A stretch of 56,270 bases of DNA from RGIG5612 sp045600845 (GTDB lineage: Bacteria; Bacillota; Clostridia; Lachnospirales; Lachnospiraceae): contig JAZRYR010000019.1 in assembly GCA_045600845.1 (NCBI GenBank), positions 1-56,270 on the forward strand, read 5' to 3'. Each line of letters begins with the position of its first letter. The first letter of the stretch is position 1. The translations under genes and the position numbers were made by a program. This document shows positions 1 through 7,609 of this stretch, one piece after another. The notes under the pieces are model-generated. The model made no database searches. It was not told where the DNA came from and saw only the letters and a program-made list of their open reading frames with translations.

Positions 1-927
1 AAAGATGTACTGATTCCGGGAATTATGGAACACATCGAGCGTGCAGGCGTTCATAGTGGCGACTCCATTGCTGTATATCCTCCATATAACCTGAATAAGG
101 AATCTCAGGAGAAAATCTGCAATGTATCGGAAAAATTAGCATTAGCTTTAGGAACCAAGGGACTGGTAAATATCCAGTATCTGATTTACGAGGGAGAGCT
201 TTATGTCATTGAAGTAAACCCAAGAGCTTCCCGTACCGTTCCATATATCAGCAAAGTCACCGATGTTCCGATGGTAGACATCGCTTCCAAGGTCATGTTA
301 GGCGCAAAACTGGCGGATTTAGGCTATGAAACCGGTTTAGTGAAACCTCCTGCATACTTTGCAGTAAAAGTCCCTGTATTCTCCTTTGAGAAGCTGAATG
401 ATGCCAACTCCATCTTAGGACCGGAAATGAAATCCACCGGAGAAGTATTAGGAATCGGCAGAACCAGAGCAGAAGCGTTATTTAAAGGTCTTACGGCTGC
501 AGGCTTCGCTGTACCTTCCATCCACAGTACGGACAAGATCGGAGCCTTGATCAGTGTGGATGAAAATGACTATGGTGAGATTGCATTCCTGGCAGGACGT
601 TTTTATGATCTGCAGATTTCCATTTATGCAACCAGTGGAACGGCGGCAACTATCCGTAAGATGGGAATTCCGGTTGTAACTGTTGCCAATGCTACAGAAA
701 GCAGCGACATCACGGATCTGATGGCTCAGGGCAAATTGAATTACATTATCTACACCGGAGCTGTGAAGGACGCTACCGTAGGCGATTACACCGTCCTTCA
801 TCGAAAGGCAATGCAGCTGGGGATTCCTTGTATTACCTCTTTGGATACGGCAAACGCTTTGGCCGATGTCATGGCAAGCCGTTTTACTACGGATAACACC
901 GGCCTGGTGGATATCAACAATATGTGA
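1..927 (+). CDS. carB: Carbamoyl-phosphate synthase large subunit, C-terminal part (gene cut by window start)
   Basis: The frame is open from base 1, so only about the last 308 residues of a roughly 1070-residue enzyme are present. The enzyme makes carbamoyl phosphate from glutamine-derived ammonia, bicarbonate and two ATP for pyrimidine and arginine synthesis. The visible part starts inside the second ATP-grasp domain (IMEHIERAGVHSGDS, then EVNPRASRTVPYI). It ends with the MGS-like allosteric domain (GRFYDLQISIYATSGTA, with ALADVMA near the end), which normally binds UMP or ornithine. The stop is followed by a terminator-like hairpin, so this is probably the last gene of its operon. The family assignment is secure; the missing N-terminal two thirds cannot be judged. 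Confidence 0.96.
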   Translation, partial: KDVLIPGIMEHIERAGVHSGDSIAVYPPYNLNKESQEKICNVSEKLALALGTKGLVNIQYLIYEGELYVIEVNPRASRTVPYISKVTDVPMVDIASKVMLGAKLADLGYETGLVKPPAYFAVKVPVFSFEKLNDANSILGPEMKSTGEVLGIGRTRAEALFKGLTAAGFAVPSIHSTDKIGALISVDENDYGEIAFLAGRFYDLQISIYATSGTAATIRKMGIPVVTVANATESSDITDLMAQGKLNYIIYTGAVKDATVGDYTVLHRKAMQLGIPCITSLDTANALADVMASRFTTDNTGLVDINNM

Positions 928-937
928 TGGATACCGT

Positions 938-966
938 TTGAGTATACTTGCGTTTGATGGTATAAT
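938..966 (+). promoter_or_regulatory. Sigma-A type promoter for dut, placed inside the carB terminator
   Basis: TTGAGT (938-943) and TATAAT (961-966) are separated by exactly 17 bases and lie 37 bases upstream of the dut start. The -10 box sits in the loop of the inverted repeat 944-954/971-981. Position and spacing fit a housekeeping promoter; no experimental start is known. Confidence 0.65.
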
Positions 967-988
967 ATCGAACGCAAGTATTTTTATT
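944..988 (+). terminator. Terminator-like hairpin after carB
   Basis: ATACTTGCGTT (944-954) pairs perfectly with AACGCAAGTAT (971-981) around a 16-base loop and is followed by a T-rich run. It would end the carB transcript. Only its 3' arm would lie in a transcript started from the overlapping promoter, so the dut message escapes it. Confidence 0.7.
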
Positions 989-1002
989 TATGGAGAAAAA
1001 AC

Positions 1003-1446
1003 ATGAGCACAAAAATGAACATCAAAAAGCTGGAGGAAAGAGCAATTCTTCCTACTTACGGAAGTGAATTTTCTGCCGGAGCAGACCTTTATGCATGTTT
1101 GGATGAGGCAGTAACCATTGAACCGGGAGAAGCCGTGCTGATCCATACGGGAATCGCTATGGAAATACCGGTTGGTTATGCTGGTTTGATATATGCCAGA
1201 AGCGGTCTGGCTACGAAGAAGGGATTAGCTCCTTCTAATAAAGTAGGTGTAGTAGATGCAGACTACCGTGGAGAAATCATGGTTTCTCTGTTTAATCATT
1301 CCAAAGAGGCCAGAGTTGTTGAGCATGGAGAAAGAGTTGCCCAATTAGTAATTGCCCCATTTATTACTGCAGAATGGAATGTGGTAGAGGAATTGAACGA
1401 AACTGCCCGTGGAGAAGGCGGTTTTGGCAGTACTGGCACGAAATAG
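1003..1446 (+). CDS. dut: Deoxyuridine 5'-triphosphate nucleotidohydrolase (dUTPase)
   Basis: This trimeric enzyme hydrolyses dUTP to dUMP and pyrophosphate, keeping uracil out of DNA and supplying dUMP for thymidylate. At 147 residues it has the usual length. The family motifs are present in order: AGADLYA near residue 25, ARSGLATKKGL near 66, GVVDADYRGE near 83 with the catalytic Asp, ERVAQLVI near 108, and the flexible C-terminal P-loop-like RGEGGFGSTG that closes over the nucleotide. The ATG is preceded by ATGGAGAAAA. It has its own predicted promoter in the carB terminator, so it appears to be transcribed separately from carB. Confidence 0.96.
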   Translation: MSTKMNIKKLEERAILPTYGSEFSAGADLYACLDEAVTIEPGEAVLIHTGIAMEIPVGYAGLIYARSGLATKKGLAPSNKVGVVDADYRGEIMVSLFNHSKEARVVEHGERVAQLVIAPFITAEWNVVEELNETARGEGGFGSTGTK

Positions 1447-1489
1447 AAAATAACAATGCTGATATAGCGTTTGTTCAGGAGGATAAATA

Positions 1490-2182
1490 ATGATTTACTC
1501 AAAAGAAGTAGAACTGATGTGCCCTGTAGCCAGTGGCGCAAATCATGGTCCGGCTCCGATTCCTCAGGAGGGAGAATGGACAAAAGCAAAGGAAGTTACG
1601 GATATCAGCGGACTTACCCATGGAGTTGGCTGGTGTGCTCCACAGCAGGGAACCTGCAAACTGACTTTAAATGTAAAAAACGGAATTATCGAAGAGGCTC
1701 TGGTTGAGACTTTAGGATGCTCCGGAATGACTCATTCTGCAGCGATGGCAGCAGAAATCCTTCCGGGGAAGACGATTTTAGAAGCTTTAAATACGGACTT
1801 AGTATGTGACGCAATTAATACGGCTATGAGAGAATTGTTCCTTCAGATTGTTTATGGAAGAAGCCAGACGGCATTCTCGGAAGGTGGACTTCCAATCGGA
1901 GCAGGCCTTGAGGATTTAGGAAAAGGTTTAAGAAGCCAGGTAGGAACCATGTATGGTACCAAGGCAAAGGGCCCTAGATATCTGGAAATGACCGAAGGCT
2001 ATGTAACCAAAATTGCGTTAGACGATCATGATGAAATTATCGGTTATCAGTTTGTCAACCTTGGTAAGATGACAGACTTTATTAAGAAGGGCGATGACCC
2101 AAATACCGCCTGGGAAAAGGCGAAAGGTCAGTATGGCCGTGTAGATGATGCGGCAAAATTAATCGACCCAAGAATGGAATAG
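1490..2182 (+). CDS. NifU/IscU-like iron-sulfur scaffold-type protein paired with GGGtGRT
   Basis: The 230-residue protein resembles the IscU/NifU scaffold fold. Around residue 75, LGCSGMTHSAAMAAEILPGK matches the Cys-containing segment followed by a helix and a GKT turn of NifU N-terminal domains. Further cysteines occur at CPVASGANHGP near the N-terminus, GWCAPQQGTC near 47-53, and VCDAINTAMREL near 103. It is about 100 residues longer than IscU, with an extra C-terminal alpha/beta part. No cysteine desulfurase lies nearby. GGAGGATAAATA precedes the ATG. The next gene starts 15 bases after its stop and encodes the GGGtGRT protein; I recall the two being neighbours in Clostridia. Biochemical function is unknown; cluster or metal binding is inferred from the fold resemblance. 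Confidence 0.75.
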   Translation: MIYSKEVELMCPVASGANHGPAPIPQEGEWTKAKEVTDISGLTHGVGWCAPQQGTCKLTLNVKNGIIEEALVETLGCSGMTHSAAMAAEILPGKTILEALNTDLVCDAINTAMRELFLQIVYGRSQTAFSEGGLPIGAGLEDLGKGLRSQVGTMYGTKAKGPRYLEMTEGYVTKIALDDHDEIIGYQFVNLGKMTDFIKKGDDPNTAWEKAKGQYGRVDDAAKLIDPRME

Positions 2183-2197
2183 GAAGGAGGAGAGATT

Positions 2198-3199
2198 ATG
2201 GCATTATTTGAATCTTACGAAAGACGTATCAATCAGATTAACAAAGTATTAGCACAGTACGGAATCTCTTCTCTGGAAGAGGCAGAGCAGATTACAAAAG
2301 AAAAAGGCTTGAATATCTATGACCAGGTAAAGGCAATTCAGCCAATCTGCTTCGAAAACGCCTGCTGGGCTTATACCGTAGGCGCTGCTTTAGCAATTAA
2401 AAAGGGACAAAAGAGGGCTGCAGATATTGCGGCAACCTTAGGTGAAGGTCTTCAGGCCTTCTGTATTCCGGGAAGTGTAGCGGATCAGCGTAAAGTAGGC
2501 TTAGGTCATGGTAATTTAGGGAAAATGCTTTTAGAGGAAGAAACGGAATGCTTTGCATTCTTAGCCGGACATGAAAGCTTTGCAGCAGCAGAAGGTGCCA
2601 TCGGTATTGCAGAGAAGGCAAATCGCGTCAGAACCAAACCGCTCCGCATTATCTTAAATGGATTAGGAAAAGATGCAGCTAAGATTATTTCCCGTATTAA
2701 TGGTTTTACCTATGTTCAGACGGAAATGGATTATAAGACCGGAACCTTAAAAGAAATATCAAGAACTTCTTATTCCAACGGCGTACGTGGACAGGTAAAT
2801 TGCTATGGAGCTAACGACGTAGTGGAAGGCGTAGCCATTATGCATAAAGAAGGCGTAGATGTTTCCATTACCGGTAATTCCACAAATCCGACTCGTTTCC
2901 AGCACCCGGTGGCAGGAACTTACAAAAAGGAATGCATTGAGATGGGCAAGAAGTATTTCTCTGTAGCCTCCGGTGGTGGAACTGGAAGAACCCTTCATCC
3001 GGACAATATGGCAGCAGGACCGGCTTCCTACGGTATGACCGATACCATGGGAAGAATGCACAGCGACGCTCAGTTCGCAGGTTCTTCTTCCGTACCGGCT
3101 CATGTTGAAATGATGGGCCTGATCGGTATGGGAAATAATCCGATGGTCGGAGCCACCGTAGCGGTAGCAGTAGCGGTAGCCGAGGTAATGAATAAATAG
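2198..3199 (+). CDS. GGGtGRT protein (conserved, function unknown)
   Basis: The 333-residue protein carries the motif that names the family, GGGTGRTLHPDNMAAGPASY, near residue 262. Other striking blocks are LGHGNLGKMLLEEET near 107, LAGHESFAAAEGAIGIAEKA near 125, GVRGQVNCYGANDVVEG near 195 and ITGNSTNPTRFQHPVAGTYK near 222. It has no signal peptide or clear membrane segment; the C-terminus is a short hydrophobic Val/Ala repeat before a polar end. It follows the NifU-like gene by 15 bases with an AGGAAGGAGGAG ribosome site, so the two are surely co-expressed. Known from memory only as a named Pfam family without assigned activity. The gene ends at a strong terminator. Confidence 0.85.
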   Translation: MALFESYERRINQINKVLAQYGISSLEEAEQITKEKGLNIYDQVKAIQPICFENACWAYTVGAALAIKKGQKRAADIAATLGEGLQAFCIPGSVADQRKVGLGHGNLGKMLLEEETECFAFLAGHESFAAAEGAIGIAEKANRVRTKPLRIILNGLGKDAAKIISRINGFTYVQTEMDYKTGTLKEISRTSYSNGVRGQVNCYGANDVVEGVAIMHKEGVDVSITGNSTNPTRFQHPVAGTYKKECIEMGKKYFSVASGGGTGRTLHPDNMAAGPASYGMTDTMGRMHSDAQFAGSSSVPAHVEMMGLIGMGNNPMVGATVAVAVAVAEVMNK

Positions 3200-3218
3200 A
3201 ATTAACCGAAAGATAAAG

Positions 3219-3258
3219 AAAAGGCATGCTTGAGAACTTTCAAGCATGCCTTTTTTGT
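3219..3258 (+). terminator. Rho-independent terminator after the GGGtGRT gene
   Basis: AAGGCATGCTTGA (3221-3233) pairs perfectly with TCAAGCATGCCTT (3240-3252) around a 6-base loop and is followed by T6. The preceding A-run makes it possibly bidirectional, also serving the convergent LCP gene on the minus strand. Confidence 0.9.
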
Positions 3259-3324
3259 TAAAAGCAGTTAAAAATTATTCCAAAGAGCCTTTTCCTTTTT
3301 ACAGAAAACCTTCCGAGAAAATTT

Positions 3325-5655
3325 TTATTCATCGTCTTCGTCCGAATCTTCTTCCGTTGGCTCTTCTTCTGTCGGTTCTTCTTCCGTTGGCTCTTCTTCT
3401 GTCGGTTCTTCTTCTGTTGGATCTTCCTGACCGCCATGCATACGTTCTTCCACTTCTGCTTCAGAAAGCGGGTTGCCATTTAAATCCACCAGTTCTTCTT
3501 TTACGACATTGTCGGTATCCGGATCAATATGTTTTATACGGTATCCAAAGACTTCCCCATTGACATCCGTTAGATTTTCTTTAGAAATGATGTTTCCGTC
3601 TTCATCTCTTTCCGGCTGTTCCGGGACTGGGCCTGGTTCAACTACCAGCGAATAGTCATCGTTTTCACCCATTTGAAGGACTGTAACTTCTTCTCCGTTA
3701 TAAAGTTGTCCCAGCATAGTTTCAACATTACGAATGGACTGGGCAAATGGAATAATAACGGATAATGGCATATCTCCCATAGAGTAGGTGGTCTGTTCAT
3801 AACCAGAACCTTCTGCAGATGCTTTCGAAATTGTCCATCCGCCACCTTCTGCCAGCTGTTTCTTTACCAAAGCCGAAATACTGTCTTTTGGCATGTTGGT
3901 TACACAGCATTTTTCCAAAGTTTTGATCAGCTGGGAATATGCAGTAAATCCGGTAGTAGAAAGAAGCTTATTAATGATTGCTTCAATAACTGTCTGCTGA
4001 TGTCTTGCACGGGCAAAGTCACCATCGGCAAAACTATTTCTTTCACGGCAGAAGCAGAGTGCCGTATAGCCATCCATATGGACATCTCCCTGTGGGATGA
4101 TAAAACCGTCGCTATTATCAAATTCAAATTCCTGCTCATTATACACATCGATACCGCCAATGGCATCTACAATATCGATAAGAGAAGAGAAGTTTACTCT
4201 GCAGTAATAGTCAATCGGATAACCATATAATTCTTCCATGGTATCTAACTGACACTGGGTTCCATATACACCGGCGTGGGTAAGCTTATCTCTTGTTCCA
4301 TTGGATACTCCAGGAAGCTCGACATAATAATCACGTGGGGTTGTAACCATAAGAACCTGACGGCTGTTTGGATTAACCGCTACCAGCATGTTAACATCGC
4401 TTCGACCTTCAATGGTCAGCTCACCATATTCATCGCTGCCGCTGATATAGAAAAGGAAAGGCTGTGTCGTTACATCGACATCACTATTGGATTTAATGTT
4501 CCGCTCTTCCTTTATGGTAACAGTTTTGATTATTTTTATTTCTTCTTCAAATTTTTCATGTTTTTCAATAATCGTTCCCTTGAAGTTCCGATTATAGATG
4601 ATCGCCGGTACTTCTTTGGTGTAGAGTGCATCCACCTGCGATAATACCGTATCATAATCCATTGTCTTGATGGATGAGCCCGTCTCTTTTTCTATTTCGG
4701 TAATCGCCTCATTAAGATTCAACGGCTGGTAAGTTGCCTGAATTCCAAAAGTATAGTCTTTGGCATCCTTGATATCTTTTGCCGGATCATCCTGCAGTAC
4801 GGCAACATCCAGATATGTATAATTATAAACCGTTTCATCGGTAACGGTTTCAATTGCCTTGTTTGTAATGATTACATAATAGTTTCCGACTGCCAGAATA
4901 ATACAAAGAAGAATGCTGAGGATCTTACCGATGATCGAAAGCTTTTTGCCTCCTTTGAACTGTGTCAGGAAAATGACAGCAAGTAATACAATCAAAAGTG
5001 CAATGACTGCAATAAACCATCCCGTCGGAAGTACATTCAATTTTGCCAGAACTACAACAAAGGCAATAGACAGGATTGCCTGAAGTGCCAGGAGAATGAT
5101 AGCAAAAATGTCCGTCTTCTGTTTCTTTTTAGAAGGTTTTGACGGAACAACTTTTTCTTTCTTAGTTTCTTTTTTTACTTCTTTTTTTGGTGCTTTTTTT
5201 TCTGGCTTTTTCTCCGCTTTTTTAACAGAATCTTTTTTGTTTTTTTTCCGGGTGGATTCGGAGTCTTCTACAAAGTCTTCAAAATCCTCTAAGATATCAT
5301 CATAATCGGAAGAATCATACTCATCGTAAGAAGTTTCTTTATATTTCAGCTCATCATAATAATCGTCTTCATACAAGAATTCGTCAAGATCCGATTTTTC
5401 AACTTTACGGGAATGGGTCGTTTTAGCATCCGAATAATAATTATAATTATCCGCCAGTCCCTGGTGCAGATCGCTGTATTTTTTCTGCCGGGTCGATAAA
5501 GGAACGTTTACGTTATTCCTGACGGGTCTTGCGCTGGAACGATGAGCGGAACGTTCACTCCTTAATTTCGAACTACCTAAAACATTAAGGTCATTATTTC
5601 TATTACTACTGTTCATATTTCGGCTTCTGTTATTATTGGTATTTCTATCAGACAT
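3325..5655 (-). CDS. LytR-CpsA-Psr (LCP) family cell-wall ligase with long charged ends
   Basis: LCP proteins attach teichoic acid or capsule-type glycopolymers to peptidoglycan outside the membrane. At 776 residues this one is much longer than the usual 300-500. Order: a disordered Asn/Arg/Ser-rich start, an acidic Asp/Tyr patch near 90-130, a Lys-rich block (EKKPEKKAPKKEVKKE) near 145-170, three hydrophobic helices near 182-268, then an extracytoplasmic part. The LCP domain lies around 415-575, with DVNMLVAVNPNSR, VTTPRDYYVELPG and CFCRERNSFADGDFARARHQ giving the conserved Asp/Arg set. The tail is a run of EEPTE repeats. An AAGAGG ribosome site precedes the ATG. Which polymer it transfers cannot be told from sequence. 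Confidence 0.88.
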   Translation of the reverse strand: MSDRNTNNNRSRNMNSSNRNNDLNVLGSSKLRSERSAHRSSARPVRNNVNVPLSTRQKKYSDLHQGLADNYNYYSDAKTTHSRKVEKSDLDEFLYEDDYYDELKYKETSYDEYDSSDYDDILEDFEDFVEDSESTRKKNKKDSVKKAEKKPEKKAPKKEVKKETKKEKVVPSKPSKKKQKTDIFAIILLALQAILSIAFVVVLAKLNVLPTGWFIAVIALLIVLLAVIFLTQFKGGKKLSIIGKILSILLCIILAVGNYYVIITNKAIETVTDETVYNYTYLDVAVLQDDPAKDIKDAKDYTFGIQATYQPLNLNEAITEIEKETGSSIKTMDYDTVLSQVDALYTKEVPAIIYNRNFKGTIIEKHEKFEEEIKIIKTVTIKEERNIKSNSDVDVTTQPFLFYISGSDEYGELTIEGRSDVNMLVAVNPNSRQVLMVTTPRDYYVELPGVSNGTRDKLTHAGVYGTQCQLDTMEELYGYPIDYYCRVNFSSLIDIVDAIGGIDVYNEQEFEFDNSDGFIIPQGDVHMDGYTALCFCRERNSFADGDFARARHQQTVIEAIINKLLSTTGFTAYSQLIKTLEKCCVTNMPKDSISALVKKQLAEGGGWTISKASAEGSGYEQTTYSMGDMPLSVIIPFAQSIRNVETMLGQLYNGEEVTVLQMGENDDYSLVVEPGPVPEQPERDEDGNIISKENLTDVNGEVFGYRIKHIDPDTDNVVKEELVDLNGNPLSEAEVEERMHGGQEDPTEEEPTEEEPTEEEPTEEEPTEEDSDEDDE
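3349..3425 (-). repeat. In-frame 15-bp tandem repeat encoding EEPTE units
   Basis: About five copies of a 15-base unit, arranged as two identical 30-base copies (3351-3380 and 3381-3410) plus a partial one. They encode the Glu/Pro/Thr tail of the LCP protein. The near identity of the 30-base copies points to recent slippage or unequal exchange, so copy number probably varies between strains. Confidence 0.9.
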
Positions 5656-5881
5656 TGTAGAACCTCTTCTTAATTAAACAATTGATAAAATAGGATATAT
5701 AATAATTGTGTTTTTTTCGTTAATTAACCGAACACATATTATATGTGATATGCAGGGGAAAAGGCAAGTTTATTCTATATTGGCCGTTCATTACATTTTT
5801 TTCGCCATTGATGACAGATGTTCCCATTTTCAATATAGCGTGTGTTACTTTCTGTACTACAAAAACACAGGAGGTGACAAA

Positions 5882-6049
5882 TTGGTTATTTCATTAAGAC
5901 TGTCGGAAACCGATGGTGAGTTAGTAAAGCAGTGTGCCAATAGAAATGGCAAGACCATTTCCTCATTTGTCCGGGATATGCTCCTGGATCAGATCGAAAT
6001 GGATTACAAAGAAACTTTACAGAAAGTAGAGGTGATGAAAGAAAAATAG
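5882..6049 (+). CDS. Small ribbon-helix-helix protein, RelB/DUF6290-like antitoxin type, without a visible toxin
   Basis: The TTG at 5882 follows an ideal AGGAGGTGACAAA site and gives a 55-residue protein. The longer reading frame back to 5708 has no ribosome site and an unlikely Cys/Tyr-rich start. The product begins VISLRLSETDGELVKQCA (a beta strand plus first helix), then NGKTISSFVRDMLLDQIE (turn and second helix), the layout of CopG/Arc-type DNA-binding dimers. The tail DYKETLQKVEVMKEK is typical of antitoxins that wrap a RelE-type toxin. However, the next 170 bases hold only a terminator and the upp promoter. It may be an orphan antitoxin or a plain repressor. Confidence 0.7.
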   Translation: MVISLRLSETDGELVKQCANRNGKTISSFVRDMLLDQIEMDYKETLQKVEVMKEK

Positions 6050-6117
6050 TATCGTAAATTCAATGCGAATAAAATTCCCCCCCTAATAAAATAAAAATTG
6101 AGAACATGAATACGACA

Positions 6118-6153
6118 AGAAAGAACGGCTGCTTTTCGGGCAGTCGTTCTTTA
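6118..6153 (+). terminator. Terminator between the RHH gene and upp
   Basis: AAAGAACGGCTGC pairs with GCAGTCGTTCTTT across a TTTTCGG loop, with one G-T wobble. The trailing T-run is short. Confidence 0.7.
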
Positions 6154-6156
6154 CTG

Positions 6157-6185
6157 TTGCAATAAAATAGACATGGTGCTAAACT
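6157..6185 (+). promoter_or_regulatory. Probable upp promoter
   Basis: TTGCAA (6157-6162) and TAAACT (6180-6185) are spaced by 17 bases and sit just after the upstream terminator. A leader of about 30 bases would precede the upp start. The boxes are imperfect, so confidence is moderate. Confidence 0.45.
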
Positions 6186-6222
6186 TTTCTTAACAATTCA
6201 GTATTGGGCTTGGGAGGGTAAA

Positions 6223-6843
6223 ATGTTAACAGTATTGAATCATTCACTGATTAAACATAAGCTTAGCATTATGAGAGAAGAAGATACTTCTACTTATATT
6301 TTTAAACAGAATCTGGATGAAATTGCAAAATTAATGGCATATGAAGTAACCAGAGATGTCCTGATCAAAGAAAAAAAAATAAAGACTCCGATCTGTGAGA
6401 CCATTGGATATGAGATGGCAGAAAAGATTGTTCTTGTTCCAATTTTAAGAGCCGGAATCGGGTTGGTAGATGGCTTCCGGGATATTATTCCTACTGCCAA
6501 AATTGGTCATATCGGAATGTACAGAGATGAAGTAACTTTGGAACCTCATGAGTATTATGCAAGATTTCCAAAAGGAATGGAAAATTCCCTGGTTATTGTT
6601 ACCGATCCAATGTTGGCTACTGGTGGTAGTGCTTCTGCGGCAATTACAAACATAAAAAAACGTGGAGCGAAGAAGATTATTCTGGTGTGTCTGGTAGGTG
6701 TTCCGGAAGGTGTTGCAAGAATTGAAAAGGATCATCCGGATGTGGATATTACTTTAGCAGCTCTGGACGAAGGATTAAATGAAAGAGGATATATCGTTCC
6801 GGGTCTGGGAGATGCCGGAGACCGGTTATTCGGTACCGACTGA
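6223..6843 (+). CDS. upp: Uracil phosphoribosyltransferase
   Basis: The enzyme salvages uracil by joining it to PRPP to form UMP. At 206 residues it has normal length. VPILRAGIGLVDGF near 70 is the conserved flexible-loop region. VIVTDPMLATGGSASAA near 125 is the PRPP-binding motif with the acidic pair, and DEGLNERGYIVPGLGDAGDR at the C-terminus is the uracil-binding segment. The start is preceded by GGGAGGGTAAA. It stands alone as a transcription unit between a terminator upstream and a transposase remnant immediately downstream. Confidence 0.97.
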   Translation: MLTVLNHSLIKHKLSIMREEDTSTYIFKQNLDEIAKLMAYEVTRDVLIKEKKIKTPICETIGYEMAEKIVLVPILRAGIGLVDGFRDIIPTAKIGHIGMYRDEVTLEPHEYYARFPKGMENSLVIVTDPMLATGGSASAAITNIKKRGAKKIILVCLVGVPEGVARIEKDHPDVDITLAALDEGLNERGYIVPGLGDAGDRLFGTD

Positions 6844-6960
6844 AAAAAACAGGTTTTATGGACGCAGGTTGTAGCGGAATAATGTGTACCCAATGTCAAG
6901 GACATTTTAATTTTGGGTTTCCGCATTTTTGTACAGATATAAAATGTGGTTTCCGGATAG

Positions 6961-7242
6961 TGGACACATCTAAAAGCACATTTTTTAATCTGTTTTCTTT
7001 CATTGGTCATCTACCGCTATCTTGAAAAAGGATTAGATGGTGAATATACCAGTGAAAAGATCCTTGAGAAACTCAAGAGTATGAATTTCGCGGATATTCA
7101 GGAACAAGGATATATTCCTTTATATACCAGAGACAAACTTACGGATGCCTTGCACAAGGTATGTGGTTTTGAAACTGACTTCCAGTTTATAACAAAAAGC
7201 CGTATGAGAACTATTCAGAAAAAAAGTAAGGGTAGAAAATAA
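6961..7242 (+). pseudogene. Remnant of an IS1634-like (IS4 superfamily) transposase, C-terminal part only
   Basis: Read in one frame from 6961 the DNA encodes HLKAHFLICFLSLVIYRYLE, then SEKILEKLKSMNFADIQEQG, DKLTDALHKVCGFETDFQFI and TKSRMRTIQKKSKGRK. This is the C-terminal end typical of IS1634-type DDE transposases. A full enzyme is over 500 residues; only about 93 remain. Upstream the frame is closed by stops at 6940 and 6958. A short GFRIVDTS in another frame just before the join resembles the FRIMK segment that normally lies some 20 residues earlier, so an internal deletion is likely. The DDE catalytic domain is gone, so the element is dead. It lies directly after upp. Confidence 0.75.
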
Positions 7243-7269
7243 AATACTATATTTCATTATATGTAGCAA

Positions 7270-7308
7270 AGGCTCGGAACCACGCATAAATACCGGTGTT
7301 CTGAGCCT
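7270..7308 (+). terminator. Hairpin after the transposase remnant
   Basis: AGGCTCGGAAC (7270-7280) pairs with GTTCTGAGCCT (7298-7308) with one G-T wobble. Only a weak T-run (CTTGTATTT) follows. It may be the terminator of the former insertion sequence. Confidence 0.55.
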
Positions 7309-7547
7309 CTTGTATTTCCAAAACTGTCAAAGTCGGGAATATAACAAAAAGATGAAAAAATGCAAGTAAAAGATGAAAATATGATGCTGTATCGTAAGCT
7401 AGTATTCGAGGGGTACATAGGAAATGATGGACAAAATACTTAAAGATTCGGATGGTTTATGATAGTGGAGATCAGCTACGCAATACACTGCCTTATCTGC
7501 CAGAGCGTTCGCAAGAATATATGTAAAAAAAGCTACGTGAAATTGTG

Positions 7548-7577
7548 TTGTACCTTTTTATAAAAATACCGTATAAT
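7548..7577 (+). promoter_or_regulatory. Promoter for the double-glycine leader genes
   Basis: TTGTAC (7548-7553) and TATAAT (7572-7577) are spaced by 18 bases, about 32 bases before the start codon at 7610. A direct repeat of TTGGTAAAA (7581-7598) lies between the -10 box and the AAAGGAGGATAAC ribosome site, and could be a binding site or just chance. Confidence 0.6.
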
Positions 7578-7609
7578 TACTTGGTAAAATTGGTAAAAGG
7601 AGGATAACA

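Larger units (their letters stand above)
7243..7609. other. Gene-free stretch between transposase remnant and leader-peptide genes
   Basis: This 367-base stretch holds a hairpin (7270-7308), probably the old transposase terminator, and then A-rich sequence. A decayed reading frame at 7428-7526 (DSGDQLRNTLPYLPERSQEY before its stop at 7524) continues sensibly past that stop as KKLREIVLYLF. That frame looks like the broken C-terminal end of an unidentified gene. The promoter for the 7610 gene follows. Confidence 0.5.

Noticed and set aside
3349..3425. Regular short repeats that could suggest a CRISPR-like array
   Set aside because: The unit is 15 bases, in frame, without spacers, and encodes the EEPTE tail of the LCP protein.
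5708..5881. Upstream extension of the RHH gene to an ATG at 5708
   Set aside because: No ribosome site, Cys/Phe/Tyr-rich odd sequence, while TTG at 5882 has AGGAGGTGACAAA.
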